A stretch of 64,000 nucleotides of DNA from CAYZXL01 sp964482435 (GTDB lineage: Bacteria > Auribacterota > JABMQX01): assembly GCA_964482435.1 (NCBI GenBank), contig CAYZXL010000002.1, positions 1 to 64,000 on the forward strand, in the 5' to 3' direction. Every line of letters starts with the position of its first letter. Within the stretch, counting starts at the first letter, position 1. The notes under the pieces are model-generated. The model worked only from the letters and a program-made list of their open reading frames with translations, did not search any database and had not been told where the DNA came from. The translations under genes and the position numbers were made by a program. Shown one piece after another: positions 17,465 through 25,596 of the stretch.

Positions 17465-18643
17465 CTACGGCATCTTGACCCACATGCCGTCGTTCTCGCT
17501 GCTTTCCACAGCGGCGGTTACGAACGCGATCCCAATCCTCCCGTCCTCGACGTTGGCGTATTTGGAGCCATCCGCGCTCCACGGTTTTCCTTCCTCGTAT
17601 GCGCGGACATCCGCCTCAAAGCACCTGTGGAGCCGCGCGAACGCGTCGTGGAACGCTTCCGGATGCCCGGACGGGATTGTCGGCTCAGCCATGAGGTCTT
17701 TTGGCAGGTCCTTCAAGAAGCCGTCGTTAGCCTTCACTTCGCCTCGCCAGTAAACTCTATCCGGCTGGCCGGGCAAATAGACGACCACCTTATCCGGGTC
17801 TTCCTGCACCCAGTACAGTGTCCCCTTTGTTCCGTTCACTTCAATGCGCAGGTCGTTCTTGTGGCCAATGGCGATCTGCGAGGCCCGAACGAGAGCTTTT
17901 CCGCCGTTGGAGAGTTCGCAGTAGGTCGTGAAATGGTCGTCGAGCTTTCGCCTCTCAACGAACGTCTCCAGACGTGCCCGAAGCCGCGTGACGTCCAGCC
18001 CGGTCACGTACCGAAGCTGCATCAAGGCGTGCGTGCCGATGTCTCCCCCGGCGCAGCTCGCTCCTGCCCTCTTGGGGTCAACGCGCCATTCCGCCTGCAT
18101 CACGCCCATGTCCTCAGTTCGGCTCGCCAACCACCCCTGGAGATAGCTGGAATCAACCCAGCGAACCTCCCCAATCAATCCGCTCCGCACGATGTGCCGT
18201 GAAAGGCGGCTCGTCCAGTGTCCGAGATAAGTATGTGCCACCCCGAAAGGAACCTTGTATTTCTTGACCGCCTTGACCAGTTTGTCCGCCTCGTCCAGCG
18301 TCACGGTGAGCGGTTTCTCGCAGAAGACGGGGATCCCAGCCTCGAGGCATTTCATGGCGGGGTCGAAATGAACGTTGTTCGGAGTGACAATAAGAACGTA
18401 ATCCAGCCTTTCGCCGAGGGGCTTTTTCTTTTCCTTATCAATCATTTCATCGTAATTGCGATAGCCTCGAAGCGGATAAGGCCACTTCTCAGCCTCTTCC
18501 ATCGCTATCTTCGGGTCCTGGTGCAACGCAGCGGCGACCACTCGCCTTGTTCCATCAAAATGGATTGCCCGCTCGTGAGGATGCACAATAAATGCACCAC
18601 GACCGCCACCTATCAAACCCACGTTCAAAGGTCTCTCGGACAT
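17465..18643 (-). CDS. Gfo/Idh/MocA family oxidoreductase, cytoplasmic
   Basis: NAD(P)-dependent oxidoreductase, 392 residues, no export signal. The Rossmann motif is GLIGGGRGAF at 9-18. VIVTPNNVHFDPAMKCLEAG is followed by the catalytic motif CEKPLTVTLDEAD. The C-terminal substrate domain has GAHTYLGHWTSR-like and GASCAGGDIGTHALMQL segments; the latter carries the usual glycine-rich turn and histidine. Relatives act on inositol- or sugar-like alcohols. AGGAGGG lies five bases before the ATG. It appears to be a single-gene unit with its own promoter candidate at 18827-18855 and no functional link to neighbours. Confidence 0.88.
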   Translation of the reverse strand: MSERPLNVGLIGGGRGAFIVHPHERAIHFDGTRRVVAAALHQDPKIAMEEAEKWPYPLRGYRNYDEMIDKEKKKPLGERLDYVLIVTPNNVHFDPAMKCLEAGIPVFCEKPLTVTLDEADKLVKAVKKYKVPFGVAHTYLGHWTSRLSRHIVRSGLIGEVRWVDSSYLQGWLASRTEDMGVMQAEWRVDPKRAGASCAGGDIGTHALMQLRYVTGLDVTRLRARLETFVERRKLDDHFTTYCELSNGGKALVRASQIAIGHKNDLRIEVNGTKGTLYWVQEDPDKVVVYLPGQPDRVYWRGEVKANDGFLKDLPKDLMAEPTIPSGHPEAFHDAFARLHRCFEADVRAYEEGKPWSADGSKYANVEDGRIGIAFVTAAVESSENDGMWVKMP

Positions 18644-18826
18644 CTTGCCCTCCTTTCCAGGTTGGCCTTTTAAGAATTTGAATTTGTGTCTTTAGAAACC
18701 CCGGTCCTCCGCGTCGGCTATGGCCGCCAGACCCCCTGCACGCCGACCCCCATGGTCCCTCGCCCTTTTCGCGATTCCCGGCATTCTGGCCGGCACCGGG
18801 GAAGAAATAACCCTCTGATTTCCTTT

Positions 18827-18855
18827 TCTCTACCTCACAGCTTCTTCCGTGTCAA
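18827..18855 (-). promoter_or_regulatory. candidate sigma-70 promoter of the 17465-18643 oxidoreductase
   Basis: On the minus strand: TTGACA (perfect), 17 bases, TAGAGA. It would leave a leader of about 175 bases. It lies downstream of the hairpin at 18942-18968, which separates this gene from the homocysteine operon. The remainder of the gap 18644-19225 shows only a partial CTCTGCG-type repeat near 18919-18942. Confidence 0.4.
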
Positions 18856-18941
18856 GAAACTTTCGCAGGTGGCGAGGGAGCGCCCCGGGGTATCGCCTCA
18901 GCCTCCGCGGCGGGAATTCCTCGCGGAGATCGCAGAGAGAC

Positions 18942-18968
18942 CCGCGCCCGAGAGCAAAAGGGGCGCGG
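18942..18968 (-). terminator. GC-rich hairpin after the homocysteine operon
   Basis: CCGCGCCC pairs with GGGCGCGG around an 11-base loop. On the minus strand it is followed by GTCTCTCT. It lies about 260 bases after the UPF0280 stop codon and before the next promoter candidate, so it could end that transcript. Confidence 0.4.
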
Positions 18969-19225
18969 TGCCAAAATAGAAAACCTCCGGAGGCTCGAAG
19001 AAAAGGGGACAGAACTGGCGGGGAGAGTCCGCCCCTCACAAGCCCCCGGAGGCATTAACCTTCCGGAAACACTCGGATCGTATCATTTCCGGGCACGCGA
19101 TTCACGCCGACGAGTCAAAGAGACATCCCGTGCCCTTCGGGCGGATTGCCTTGACCGCTCAGAGGTCGCTCGGCGACGTTGACCAGACTGAAGATGGCCG
19201 CCAGACGACGCCGGCAGGGCTTATC

Positions 19226-19975
19226 TTACTCGAGTTCGCGTACTATTTCAACAGGTGTCTTGCACAATTTCACATCACCCCACACACCCATCTCCGCCCC
19301 TGCGATGATGACGATGCCCTCGACCCCTTCGATGCGCTTCCCTGCGTCGAGCCCTTTAGGAATATCGTCACCCGTCTTAACCAGATTGCCAATCGCAGTC
19401 GCAGCGGCGTCTGCGAGAGCCGTCGAGCGGGAAAGGACAGTGACCGCATCAGCCAGCCCGAAGCTGAGCGAGTGACCAACCGTACCCGACGAGGTGCACA
19501 CCCCCAGAGGAGTCCCTTCCGGACTGACCTCTATGCCAAGCTTGTACGACAGCGGAGACCCGCCCGCATAAATCGCCACGAGCCTTGTGCTGCGAACGCT
19601 CAGAAAGATGTCGCCGCCGTTCTCGACAATCACTTCGGGAGAGAATTGGAGCAGCTTTCTGCCGACTGCTTCCGCAATCGCGCCCGCCACCGCTGCCATG
19701 GGCCCGACCCCTGCCTTTTCTCCAGCCGCGGCCATCTCCTGCACAATCGGAGCAGCATCGAATTCAGCCTTGACCGGCTTGAGCGAGGTCTGGAATCGCG
19801 GATGACCAGCGATATAATCCTCCAGCGGTGACCTGACCTCCGTTATCGCGTCTATGGCCTCCTTTGCAAGGTTTCGCCACGCTCGAATGTACAGGTCTGT
19901 TTCCTTGACCTGCGCGGTAAACGCAACAAGGTCCCGGCCCTTGACAAGGTTCCGGTACGTTCGAGGCTCGTACAC
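19226..19975 (-). CDS. UPF0280 / COG2122 family protein (ApbE-like), anaerobic homocysteine synthesis
   Basis: Third gene of the homocysteine operon, 249 residues. COG2122 proteins were implicated, with COG1900 and the NIL-ferredoxin family, in making homocysteine from aspartate semialdehyde and sulfide in methanogens and other anaerobes; the exact reaction of this member is not settled. The N-terminus YEPRTYRNLVKGRDLVAFTAQVKETDLYI is the family signature. GPMAAVAGAIAEAVG and VIVENGGDIFL are also conserved. It starts with a GTG whose G is the last base of the TAG stop of the ferredoxin gene, so translation is coupled. A longer frame to 20131 exists, but its first 52 residues only read through the ferredoxin gene in another frame. 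Confidence 0.88.
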   Translation of the reverse strand: MYEPRTYRNLVKGRDLVAFTAQVKETDLYIRAWRNLAKEAIDAITEVRSPLEDYIAGHPRFQTSLKPVKAEFDAAPIVQEMAAAGEKAGVGPMAAVAGAIAEAVGRKLLQFSPEVIVENGGDIFLSVRSTRLVAIYAGGSPLSYKLGIEVSPEGTPLGVCTSSGTVGHSLSFGLADAVTVLSRSTALADAAATAIGNLVKTGDDIPKGLDAGKRIEGVEGIVIIAGAEMGVWGDVKLCKTPVEIVRELE

Positions 19976-20382
19976 TAAAAGTGCGTCTCCATAGCCCTCG
20001 TGGGGCAGGCTTTGATGCACAGCTCGCACCCGATGCACTTCGTGTCGTAGAAATGCACCTTCCGGGTATGAGGATCGAGGACGAGCGCTTCCGTCGGACA
20101 GACCACCACGCAGGCGCCGCAGTGCGTGCATCGGGAGATGTTGCGGATGATGTCCTGGCTGAGAGGCTGCACCGATACGCCCAGTCCCCTCAGGTATTCG
20201 ATGCCATCGTCATAGGCGTTATCCTCTCCCCTGAGCTCCAGGACAAGCAGCCCCTCCTCCCTCGGAGTCACATACGCCTTCAAGATGTTGAACTCCAGGT
20301 CAAATTTCCTGACAAGGTTGCACACTATTGGTTGGTCAACCAACCTGTGGGGAAAACGCAAAACTATTCGTCTTGAGACCAC
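19975..20382 (-). CDS. NIL domain 2x[4Fe-4S] ferredoxin, anaerobic homocysteine synthesis
   Basis: A 135-residue protein. Residues 1-75 are the ACT-like NIL domain (RIVLRFPHRLVDQPIVCNL), and residues 80-130 are two [4Fe-4S] sites: C85, C88, C91, C95 (CTHCGACVVVCP) and C116, C119, C122, C126 (CIGCELCIKACP). This family supplies electrons to the COG1900 sulfurtransferase in the aspartate semialdehyde to homocysteine reaction. It starts with GTG at 20382 preceded by GGGAGA. It lies 93 bases after the COG1900 gene and shares one base with the UPF0280 start. The three-gene order makes the assignment strong. Confidence 0.92.
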   Translation of the reverse strand: MVSRRIVLRFPHRLVDQPIVCNLVRKFDLEFNILKAYVTPREEGLLVLELRGEDNAYDDGIEYLRGLGVSVQPLSQDIIRNISRCTHCGACVVVCPTEALVLDPHTRKVHFYDTKCIGCELCIKACPTRAMETHF

Positions 20383-20475
20383 TATTCTCTCCCGCCTCCA
20401 GTCTCTTAATCAGGAAAGGGCGGCCGCCGGTCGTCTCGCTCAGCGGCCGCCAATCGTCCACTACCCGCGCCCGCG

Positions 20476-21630
20476 TTACTCCACGGGTCGCTCTCTCAAG
20501 GGCTTGAAAGTGTAGCCCGAATCCGGCCCGGGCAAAAATGCTACCGGCTCCGTCAGTAAGAATTCGCCTTTCCTGACCCATTCCTTCAGGGTCTCAGCGA
20601 TTTCCACCGCCTTCGGATAGCTCGACAACGAGGCCGTCGGGACTCGCTTCCCTCGCACCTCAATCGTCCCGGACTTCAATTCGGCATAGTTGACGTGCCC
20701 GAGGACCGCGGATTCCCTCTGTGGGTAGTCTTTGCTGTAGTCAACTATCGGCGCAAAGATTTCGGCGTCCCTCACCGCCGCGAACCGGCAGATTTCCTCA
20801 TTCAAAATCGGAATCGGGACACCTATGCCCACGGTCAGGGTCACTCCGTACCCTTGAAACGACGTGCCCATCAGCCACTCCGCCTTCATCTGCTTGAGGT
20901 CGCCGATGACTGCCAGCGTACCCGCCCCGCCTTTTGGAACTCCGTTTTCTCCTCTCGGCACAGCCGGATTATGCTGCGTTCCGACCCACGCCACATATCC
21001 GACGCCGCCTCCGAGGAAAATCTTCGTCCCGATGCCGGTTGTCTTGTAGAGCGGGTCATTCAGCAACGGCGAAAGCTGACCGGCGCTGCAATAATTCGCA
21101 TTGGCAAGGTTCGGCTTGAGCACTCCCATGTACGTGTAGATGAACCTGTCCGAGAGGTTCACGGCGACATTGTAGTTCTGGTACGCGTTCCGCGGGTTGA
21201 ACAGAACCGCCTCATTGAGGTCCTTGATGTTAATCCAGGTCTCGAGTTTTCTCCGGGGATAGCAGTCCGTCCCGTAGGCTGACGCCACGAGCTTGATGTC
21301 CTTCCCAGCAACAAGCTCCTCGATGACGTGCCCTCCGCCGTACTTGAACTCGCCCGGATACACCTTGTTCCGCGGATCGTCCACCGGCAAAGCCGTCGCG
21401 CCCAGAAGAACGTCCACCGCCGCGTAGCCCGTGTACGCCGGAACGTCATTCAGATAGACTGTCCCGCCGCCCAGTTTGATCCTCGGTTTCGCATGTCCGA
21501 TGTTGAAGTAGATGCCCGACGAGCACATCGGTCCGAACGTCCCCGTCGTAACCACATCCACTTCCCTCGCGGCCCGAGCAACGCCCTTCTCCTCGACGAT
21601 GCCGATTAGCTCTTCCGCGGTAACAACCAC
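20476..21630 (-). CDS. homocysteine biosynthesis protein (COG1900/DUF39), L-aspartate semialdehyde sulfurtransferase
   Basis: First enzyme gene of the operon. The COG1900 family turns L-aspartate semialdehyde and sulfide into L-homocysteine with the NIL-ferredoxin partner. The coordinates give the part that opens with the first standard start, a GTG at 21630 (384 residues). The family-typical N-terminus continues upstream in the same frame as SEINEKIRAGKA, read from 21669 down to 21631. No ATG, GTG or TTG exists between that segment and an in-frame TGA at 21718-21720. Good ribosome-like GGGAGG lies at 21690-21695. So translation starts at an unusual codon (ATT at 21669 is one option), or a base error hides the start, or the TGA is read through. 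Cysteines in FGPMCSSG (C36) and YGTDCYPR (C123) are candidates for the persulfide. Function is firm, start is not. Confidence 0.88.
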   Translation of the reverse strand: MVVTAEELIGIVEEKGVARAAREVDVVTTGTFGPMCSSGIYFNIGHAKPRIKLGGGTVYLNDVPAYTGYAAVDVLLGATALPVDDPRNKVYPGEFKYGGGHVIEELVAGKDIKLVASAYGTDCYPRRKLETWINIKDLNEAVLFNPRNAYQNYNVAVNLSDRFIYTYMGVLKPNLANANYCSAGQLSPLLNDPLYKTTGIGTKIFLGGGVGYVAWVGTQHNPAVPRGENGVPKGGAGTLAVIGDLKQMKAEWLMGTSFQGYGVTLTVGIGVPIPILNEEICRFAAVRDAEIFAPIVDYSKDYPQRESAVLGHVNYAELKSGTIEVRGKRVPTASLSSYPKAVEIAETLKEWVRKGEFLLTEPVAFLPGPDSGYTFKPLRERPVE

Positions 21631-21717
21631 CGCCTTTCCGGCTCGTATCTTCTCGTTAATCTCAGAAATTGTCCTATCGAATGTAGTGTCCTCCCGAAAG
21701 TCAATCAGTTGAATTTG

Positions 21718-21762
21718 TCAATTCTCGATCACCGGTTTTTGGCCACGCATGATCCATAACAT
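21718..21762 (-). CDS. 14-codon leader ORF in frame with the COG1900 gene
   Basis: MLWIMRGQKPVIEN followed by TGA. A strong GAGGAGGTGGTG site precedes the ATG at 21762. It lies after the intrinsic terminator and before the homocysteine gene, in the same reading frame. It may be a leader peptide coupling translation into the operon, or the true N-terminus of the enzyme interrupted by a recoded or erroneous TGA. Confidence 0.4.
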   Translation of the reverse strand: MLWIMRGQKPVIEN

Positions 21763-21780
21763 CGCCACCACCTCCTCACG

Positions 21781-21803
21781 AAAAAAGGCAATTGGAGATT
21801 GCC
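21781..21803 (-). terminator. intrinsic terminator in the leader of the homocysteine operon (attenuator)
   Basis: On the minus strand GGCAAT, five bases (CTCCA), ATTGCC, then six Ts. A perfect six-pair stem with a clean T-run. It lies between the promoter at 21882-21910 and the first gene, so transcripts from that promoter must pass it. Upstream, CAGTT can pair with AACTG and CGGCGC with GCGCCG, giving a folded leader of riboswitch size. I do not recognise a known aptamer class. Confidence 0.65.
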
Positions 21804-21881
21804 CGCGCAGTTCCATGACCCAAAGAATCGCGGCGCCGGTCCTGAGCTTTTCAATGCGCCGGTTCCGCAAAACTGTGCCGC

Positions 21882-21910
21882 ATATTAACAGGCCATTTGC
21901 GGCTTGTCAA
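21882..21910 (-). promoter_or_regulatory. strong sigma-70 promoter of the homocysteine operon
   Basis: On the minus strand TTGACA, exactly 17 bases, TAATAT: 11 of 12 consensus positions. Transcription would start near 21875, leaving a leader of roughly 200 bases that holds the terminator and the small ORF. It lies in an AT-rich stretch just after the end of the eIF2B-like gene. Confidence 0.75.
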
Positions 21911-21980
21911 TACATTACTTAATTTATTATCAAATTAGTGTTTTCAGCTTTCTCCTCGTCGGATTCTCCCCGGATGGCCG

Positions 21981-23009
21981 TCACGGGAACGACAGCCCGG
22001 GTCCTCGCGCGCATCGTGTTCTCTTCGAACCTCGTCTCGGCATGCCTTGCCAGCGACAAGACACCCGGGGCTTCTCGTGCTGCCCCGCTATCTTCAGCAT
22101 CCCGTCGAGAACTCCTCTCCACCTCCTGGCAGCCGCTATGATTTCTGCGGTGCTCCTTGCGCCCTGTTCCGTGATAATTGAGGTTACGAGCCTGCCGGGC
22201 GTTACGTCAAAATAAACGTTTTGGGCACGGGTTCCGCTCAGCCCGCTTCTCAGCTCCTCAGCGCTCTTTTCTTCCAGTTCCGGAACGCCGCCTTCAAGCC
22301 GAAACTTCCAGCTATCGCACGCGACGTGAAATGGAATGTCGCTATCCTTCGCCGCCAGAGCAATCAGGTAAGTCCCCATCTTATTGACAACCGACCCGTC
22401 CGAAAGCACGCTATCCGCGCCGACCAGAACCATCTGGCACTCTCGCACAAAATGCCCGGCTTCCGCGTCCGTTATGAGCGTAACCTCAACGCCGCCTTTT
22501 TTCAGCCTCGCTGCCATCTTCCTTCCCTCGAAGAGGGGCCTCGATTCCGTCGCGAACACCGTTATCTTTTTTTCCGCACACGAGACAAGAGCCTTCAAGC
22601 ACGTCTCGCTGTACGAATGAGTCAGGATTGTGGCTTGCTCGGGGACTGCTTGGGACGCGCGGAGAACCGTCTTCTGAATGTTTTCCCGCGCGACTTCTCT
22701 CAGCCCGTCCGACGCTTTGCATGCTGTATCTTTAACATCGCCGACGCTTCTCTCGTTCCCTGCGGCCATCGAAATCGCGTCAAAGGCGCGCACGACCGCG
22801 TTCGCAATGGGCGCCGACATCGAGGGCCTCAGGGAAATCAACCGAGCACCAAGCTTCGCCATCTCCCGCAAGAATGACTCCACCGTTTCGCACTTGCTCT
22901 CGAGAGCCGCCAGCTTCACGACCTCGAGGGCTTCTCGAGCGAGAAAACCCGCCCCATGCTTCTGGTCCCGTGAGATCGCCGAGAGTTTCTCTTCAACACT
23001 CCCTGCCAT
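21981..23009 (-). CDS. eIF2B alpha/beta/delta-like protein (MtnA / ribose-1,5-bisphosphate isomerase superfamily)
   Basis: A 342-residue soluble protein of the IF-2B superfamily. The N-terminal half is helical; the C-terminal half is a Rossmann-like fold with TESRPLFEGRKMAARLKKGG, VLVGADSVLSDGSVVNKMGT and HVACDSWKF, the sugar-phosphate isomerase signatures. Members include methylthioribose-1-phosphate isomerase, ribose-1,5-bisphosphate isomerase and archaeal regulatory subunits; the sequence alone does not choose. The last about 30 residues (RVSCRWQGMPRRGSKRTR) are basic and unlike the family. It follows the glycyl-radical gene by 217 bases on the same strand. GGAAGAG precedes the ATG. Confidence 0.8.
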   Translation of the reverse strand: MAGSVEEKLSAISRDQKHGAGFLAREALEVVKLAALESKCETVESFLREMAKLGARLISLRPSMSAPIANAVVRAFDAISMAAGNERSVGDVKDTACKASDGLREVARENIQKTVLRASQAVPEQATILTHSYSETCLKALVSCAEKKITVFATESRPLFEGRKMAARLKKGGVEVTLITDAEAGHFVRECQMVLVGADSVLSDGSVVNKMGTYLIALAAKDSDIPFHVACDSWKFRLEGGVPELEEKSAEELRSGLSGTRAQNVYFDVTPGRLVTSIITEQGARSTAEIIAAARRWRGVLDGMLKIAGQHEKPRVSCRWQGMPRRGSKRTRCARGPGLSFP

Positions 23010-23226
23010 GATTGCTCTTCCGTTGAGTTATCGCCAGGAGCCGATGGCCTGTGCCGTCCGTGCCCCCGGCACATTTCGTTCTCGTCCAGCCGGCGCGTCT
23101 GGCGCGGTGCATCGCCGAGCTGCAATCTTCCATGATACCACGCGGACCGTCCGCCTTCATCGGCTCTGATTCCTCGACGAGACATTCCCCACCCCCGCAT
23201 CCGCCATTCCCTTTCCGCTCGTCCTG

Positions 23227-25596
23227 TCAGAAGCGCTCGTGTTCTGTTCTTCTTATGATTTCGTCCTGGAGGTCCTGGCCAAGGCCGACGAAGTAGTCGC
23301 TGTACCCCGCTACTCTCACTATAAGATTTCTGTATTTCTCGGGGTGCCTTTGTGCATCGCGCAGCGTCTCGGCCGTAACCACGTTGAACTGCATGTGGTG
23401 ACCGTCCATTCTGAAGTACGCGCGAATCAGATTTGCGAGTTGCGCGATTCCTTCCTCATCCGACAGCAACTGGGGTGTGAATTTCTGATTGAGAAGTGTA
23501 CCACCCGTCTTGATGTGGTCCATTTTCGCTGCCGATCTCACAACCGCAGTGGGGCCCTTGCGGTCAGCGCCTTGAACTGGCGATATGCCCTCGGACAGAG
23601 GCCCTGTCGCTTTCCTTCCATCGGGAAGTGCTCCAACCATGCTCCCAAAGTAGATGTGGACTGTTGTGGGAAGCAGGTTGATTCTATGAACACCGCCTCT
23701 TGAATTGGGACGGCCATCAACCGCGGCATAGTATGCATTGAATATCTCTCTCATGACGTCGTCGGCATAGTCGTCGTCGTTTCCATACTTGGGGGTATCG
23801 TTCAGGAAAAGGTTTCTCAGCCGACCATCCTGACCAAAGTCTGACTGCAACGCGCTTAACAACTCCTTCATGACAACTCGCTTCTTATCAAAGACATTGT
23901 ATTGTATTGATGTCATGGCATCGGTCACCGTTCCGAGTCCGACGCCTTGTATGTAGCTCGTATTGTATCGGGCACCGCCGTTGTGATAGTCTTTTCCTTT
24001 GCTGATACAATCATCTATGAGCAACGAAAGAAATGGCACAGGAACATACTCTGCATATAAACGGTCAATGATGTTATTGCCCTTGATCTTGATGTCAATA
24101 AAGTGTGTCAATTGCTTTCGATAAGCCCCGAACAGCTCGTCAAGAGTGTGAAAGCTGGCGGCATCTCCGGTCTCAACGCCAATCTTCGCGCCTGTTCGAG
24201 GGTCAATGCCATTGTTCAGCGTGACCTCTAACACCTTGGGCAGGTTGAAATATCCGGTCAAAATGTAGGCTTCCTTACCGAAGGCGCCAGCCTCCACGCA
24301 ACCACTCGCCCCGGCACATCGAGCATCCTCTATGGATTTCCCCTGCCGCACAAGTTCCTGGACGATGGCGTCGGCATTGAAGACCGAAGGTTGGCCGAAC
24401 CCCGTGCTTATTATCTTAATGGCGCGCTTCAAGAAACGGTCGGGATTCTTCTTGCTCAGTTGAATCATCGAGCTGGGCTGCACAAGCCGCATCTCTTCAA
24501 TCACATCAAGCATAAGATAGGAGAGCTCATTCACCGCGTCCGAGCCGTCTTCTTTCACCCCACCCAAATTGATAAGAGCGAAATCCGTGTAGGTGCTGCT
24601 TTCCTCTGCAGTCACTCCGACTTTGGGTGGTGCAGGATGATTATTGAATTTGATCCAGAACGCCTGCAAGAGTTCCCTCGCTCGTTCCTCGGTTAGCGTC
24701 CCCGCTTCTAACTCTCGCTTGTAGAATGGATACAGGTGTTGGTCGAGCCTGCCGGGGTTGAACGAGTCCCACGGATTCACTTCGGTAATAACACCCACAT
24801 GCACGAACCAGTAGTACTGAAGCGCCTCCCAGAACGTTTTCGGGGCATGTGCGGGAACTCGCCGACATATCTCCGCCATCGTCGCAAGCTCCTGCTTTCT
24901 CTCTGCGTGATTTTCGTGATCAGCGAGTTCTTCGAGCCTTTGCGAATGCCTTCTCGCAAAGAGGAGAAGAGCGTCGGCAGCGATGTCCATCGCCCTGAGT
25001 TCTTGTATCTTGTCATAAGCTTCCGGGTCGTTGTAGAAATCCAACTGCGCCATGCTCCTTTGTATATCTTCTTTCAAATCAAGAAAGCCCTTTTTGTATA
25101 TCTTGTCTCCTAAAGCTGTGTGCCCGGGCGCTCGCTGCTCCATGAATTCAGTAAACATCCCCGCACGGTACGACGCCTTCCAATCGTCGGACATCTCTTG
25201 AAAGATACGGTCTCTGAGAGACTTGCCCTGCCAGTAAGGAATGATATTCGTTTCGTATATGCTCCTGGCTTCCTCGTCCACGAGGTAAGGGATGCGCTGG
25301 CGAGAATGTAGAACGTCGAGGTCATTCAACGTATGAGTACATATTTCAGGGTAGGTTGGCGTCGCCTTCGGCGAGGGGCCCCTTTCTCCGACTATAAGCT
25401 CTCCGTCGCCAATCCAGACCTTCTTCCTCTCTAAGATATACTTGAATGCCAGTGCGCGCTTGACGGGGACGGAAACTCTGTCCGCCAAATCGCTCCTATA
25501 GAATTCCGTAACCAAAATGGCGCGCTCCGGCGAAATTGAAGGCTTCTCGTTCACACTTTGTTCTCTGAGCCTGTGTATCCTTTCGTTCATTCTCAT
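23227..25596 (-). CDS. hypD: glycyl radical enzyme, trans-4-hydroxy-L-proline dehydratase type
   Basis: A 789-residue glycyl radical enzyme. The thiyl/base site is SGCVEAG (C433, E435) and the radical loop is VRVAGYSDYF with G764. From memory, the characterised Clostridioides difficile hydroxyproline dehydratase uses C434, E436 and G765. The residues I recall as lining its hydroxyproline pocket fall here at the same offset of one: H159, S333, D338, F339, Y449. The segment KDYHNGGARYNTSYIQGVG is also characteristic. The enzyme dehydrates hydroxyproline to pyrroline-5-carboxylate. It overlaps the activase gene by 4 bp. A second ATG at 25590 has better spacing to GGGAG. Base composition is markedly lower in GC than the neighbours (46 G+C in 24001-24120), which suggests acquisition. 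No pyrroline-5-carboxylate reductase gene is in the window. Other branches of the family remain possible. Confidence 0.88.
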   Translation of the reverse strand: MRMNERIHRLREQSVNEKPSISPERAILVTEFYRSDLADRVSVPVKRALAFKYILERKKVWIGDGELIVGERGPSPKATPTYPEICTHTLNDLDVLHSRQRIPYLVDEEARSIYETNIIPYWQGKSLRDRIFQEMSDDWKASYRAGMFTEFMEQRAPGHTALGDKIYKKGFLDLKEDIQRSMAQLDFYNDPEAYDKIQELRAMDIAADALLLFARRHSQRLEELADHENHAERKQELATMAEICRRVPAHAPKTFWEALQYYWFVHVGVITEVNPWDSFNPGRLDQHLYPFYKRELEAGTLTEERARELLQAFWIKFNNHPAPPKVGVTAEESSTYTDFALINLGGVKEDGSDAVNELSYLMLDVIEEMRLVQPSSMIQLSKKNPDRFLKRAIKIISTGFGQPSVFNADAIVQELVRQGKSIEDARCAGASGCVEAGAFGKEAYILTGYFNLPKVLEVTLNNGIDPRTGAKIGVETGDAASFHTLDELFGAYRKQLTHFIDIKIKGNNIIDRLYAEYVPVPFLSLLIDDCISKGKDYHNGGARYNTSYIQGVGLGTVTDAMTSIQYNVFDKKRVVMKELLSALQSDFGQDGRLRNLFLNDTPKYGNDDDYADDVMREIFNAYYAAVDGRPNSRGGVHRINLLPTTVHIYFGSMVGALPDGRKATGPLSEGISPVQGADRKGPTAVVRSAAKMDHIKTGGTLLNQKFTPQLLSDEEGIAQLANLIRAYFRMDGHHMQFNVVTAETLRDAQRHPEKYRNLIVRVAGYSDYFVGLGQDLQDEIIRRTEHERF

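Noticed and set aside
19976..20131. N-terminal extension of the UPF0280 frame
   Set aside because: The 52 codons overlap the ferredoxin gene in another frame; the family signature begins exactly at the overlapping GTG.
21804..21881. Known SAM, SAH or cobalamin riboswitch in the homocysteine leader
   Set aside because: I could not match the conserved cores of these classes by eye; only a generic folded leader and terminator are supported.
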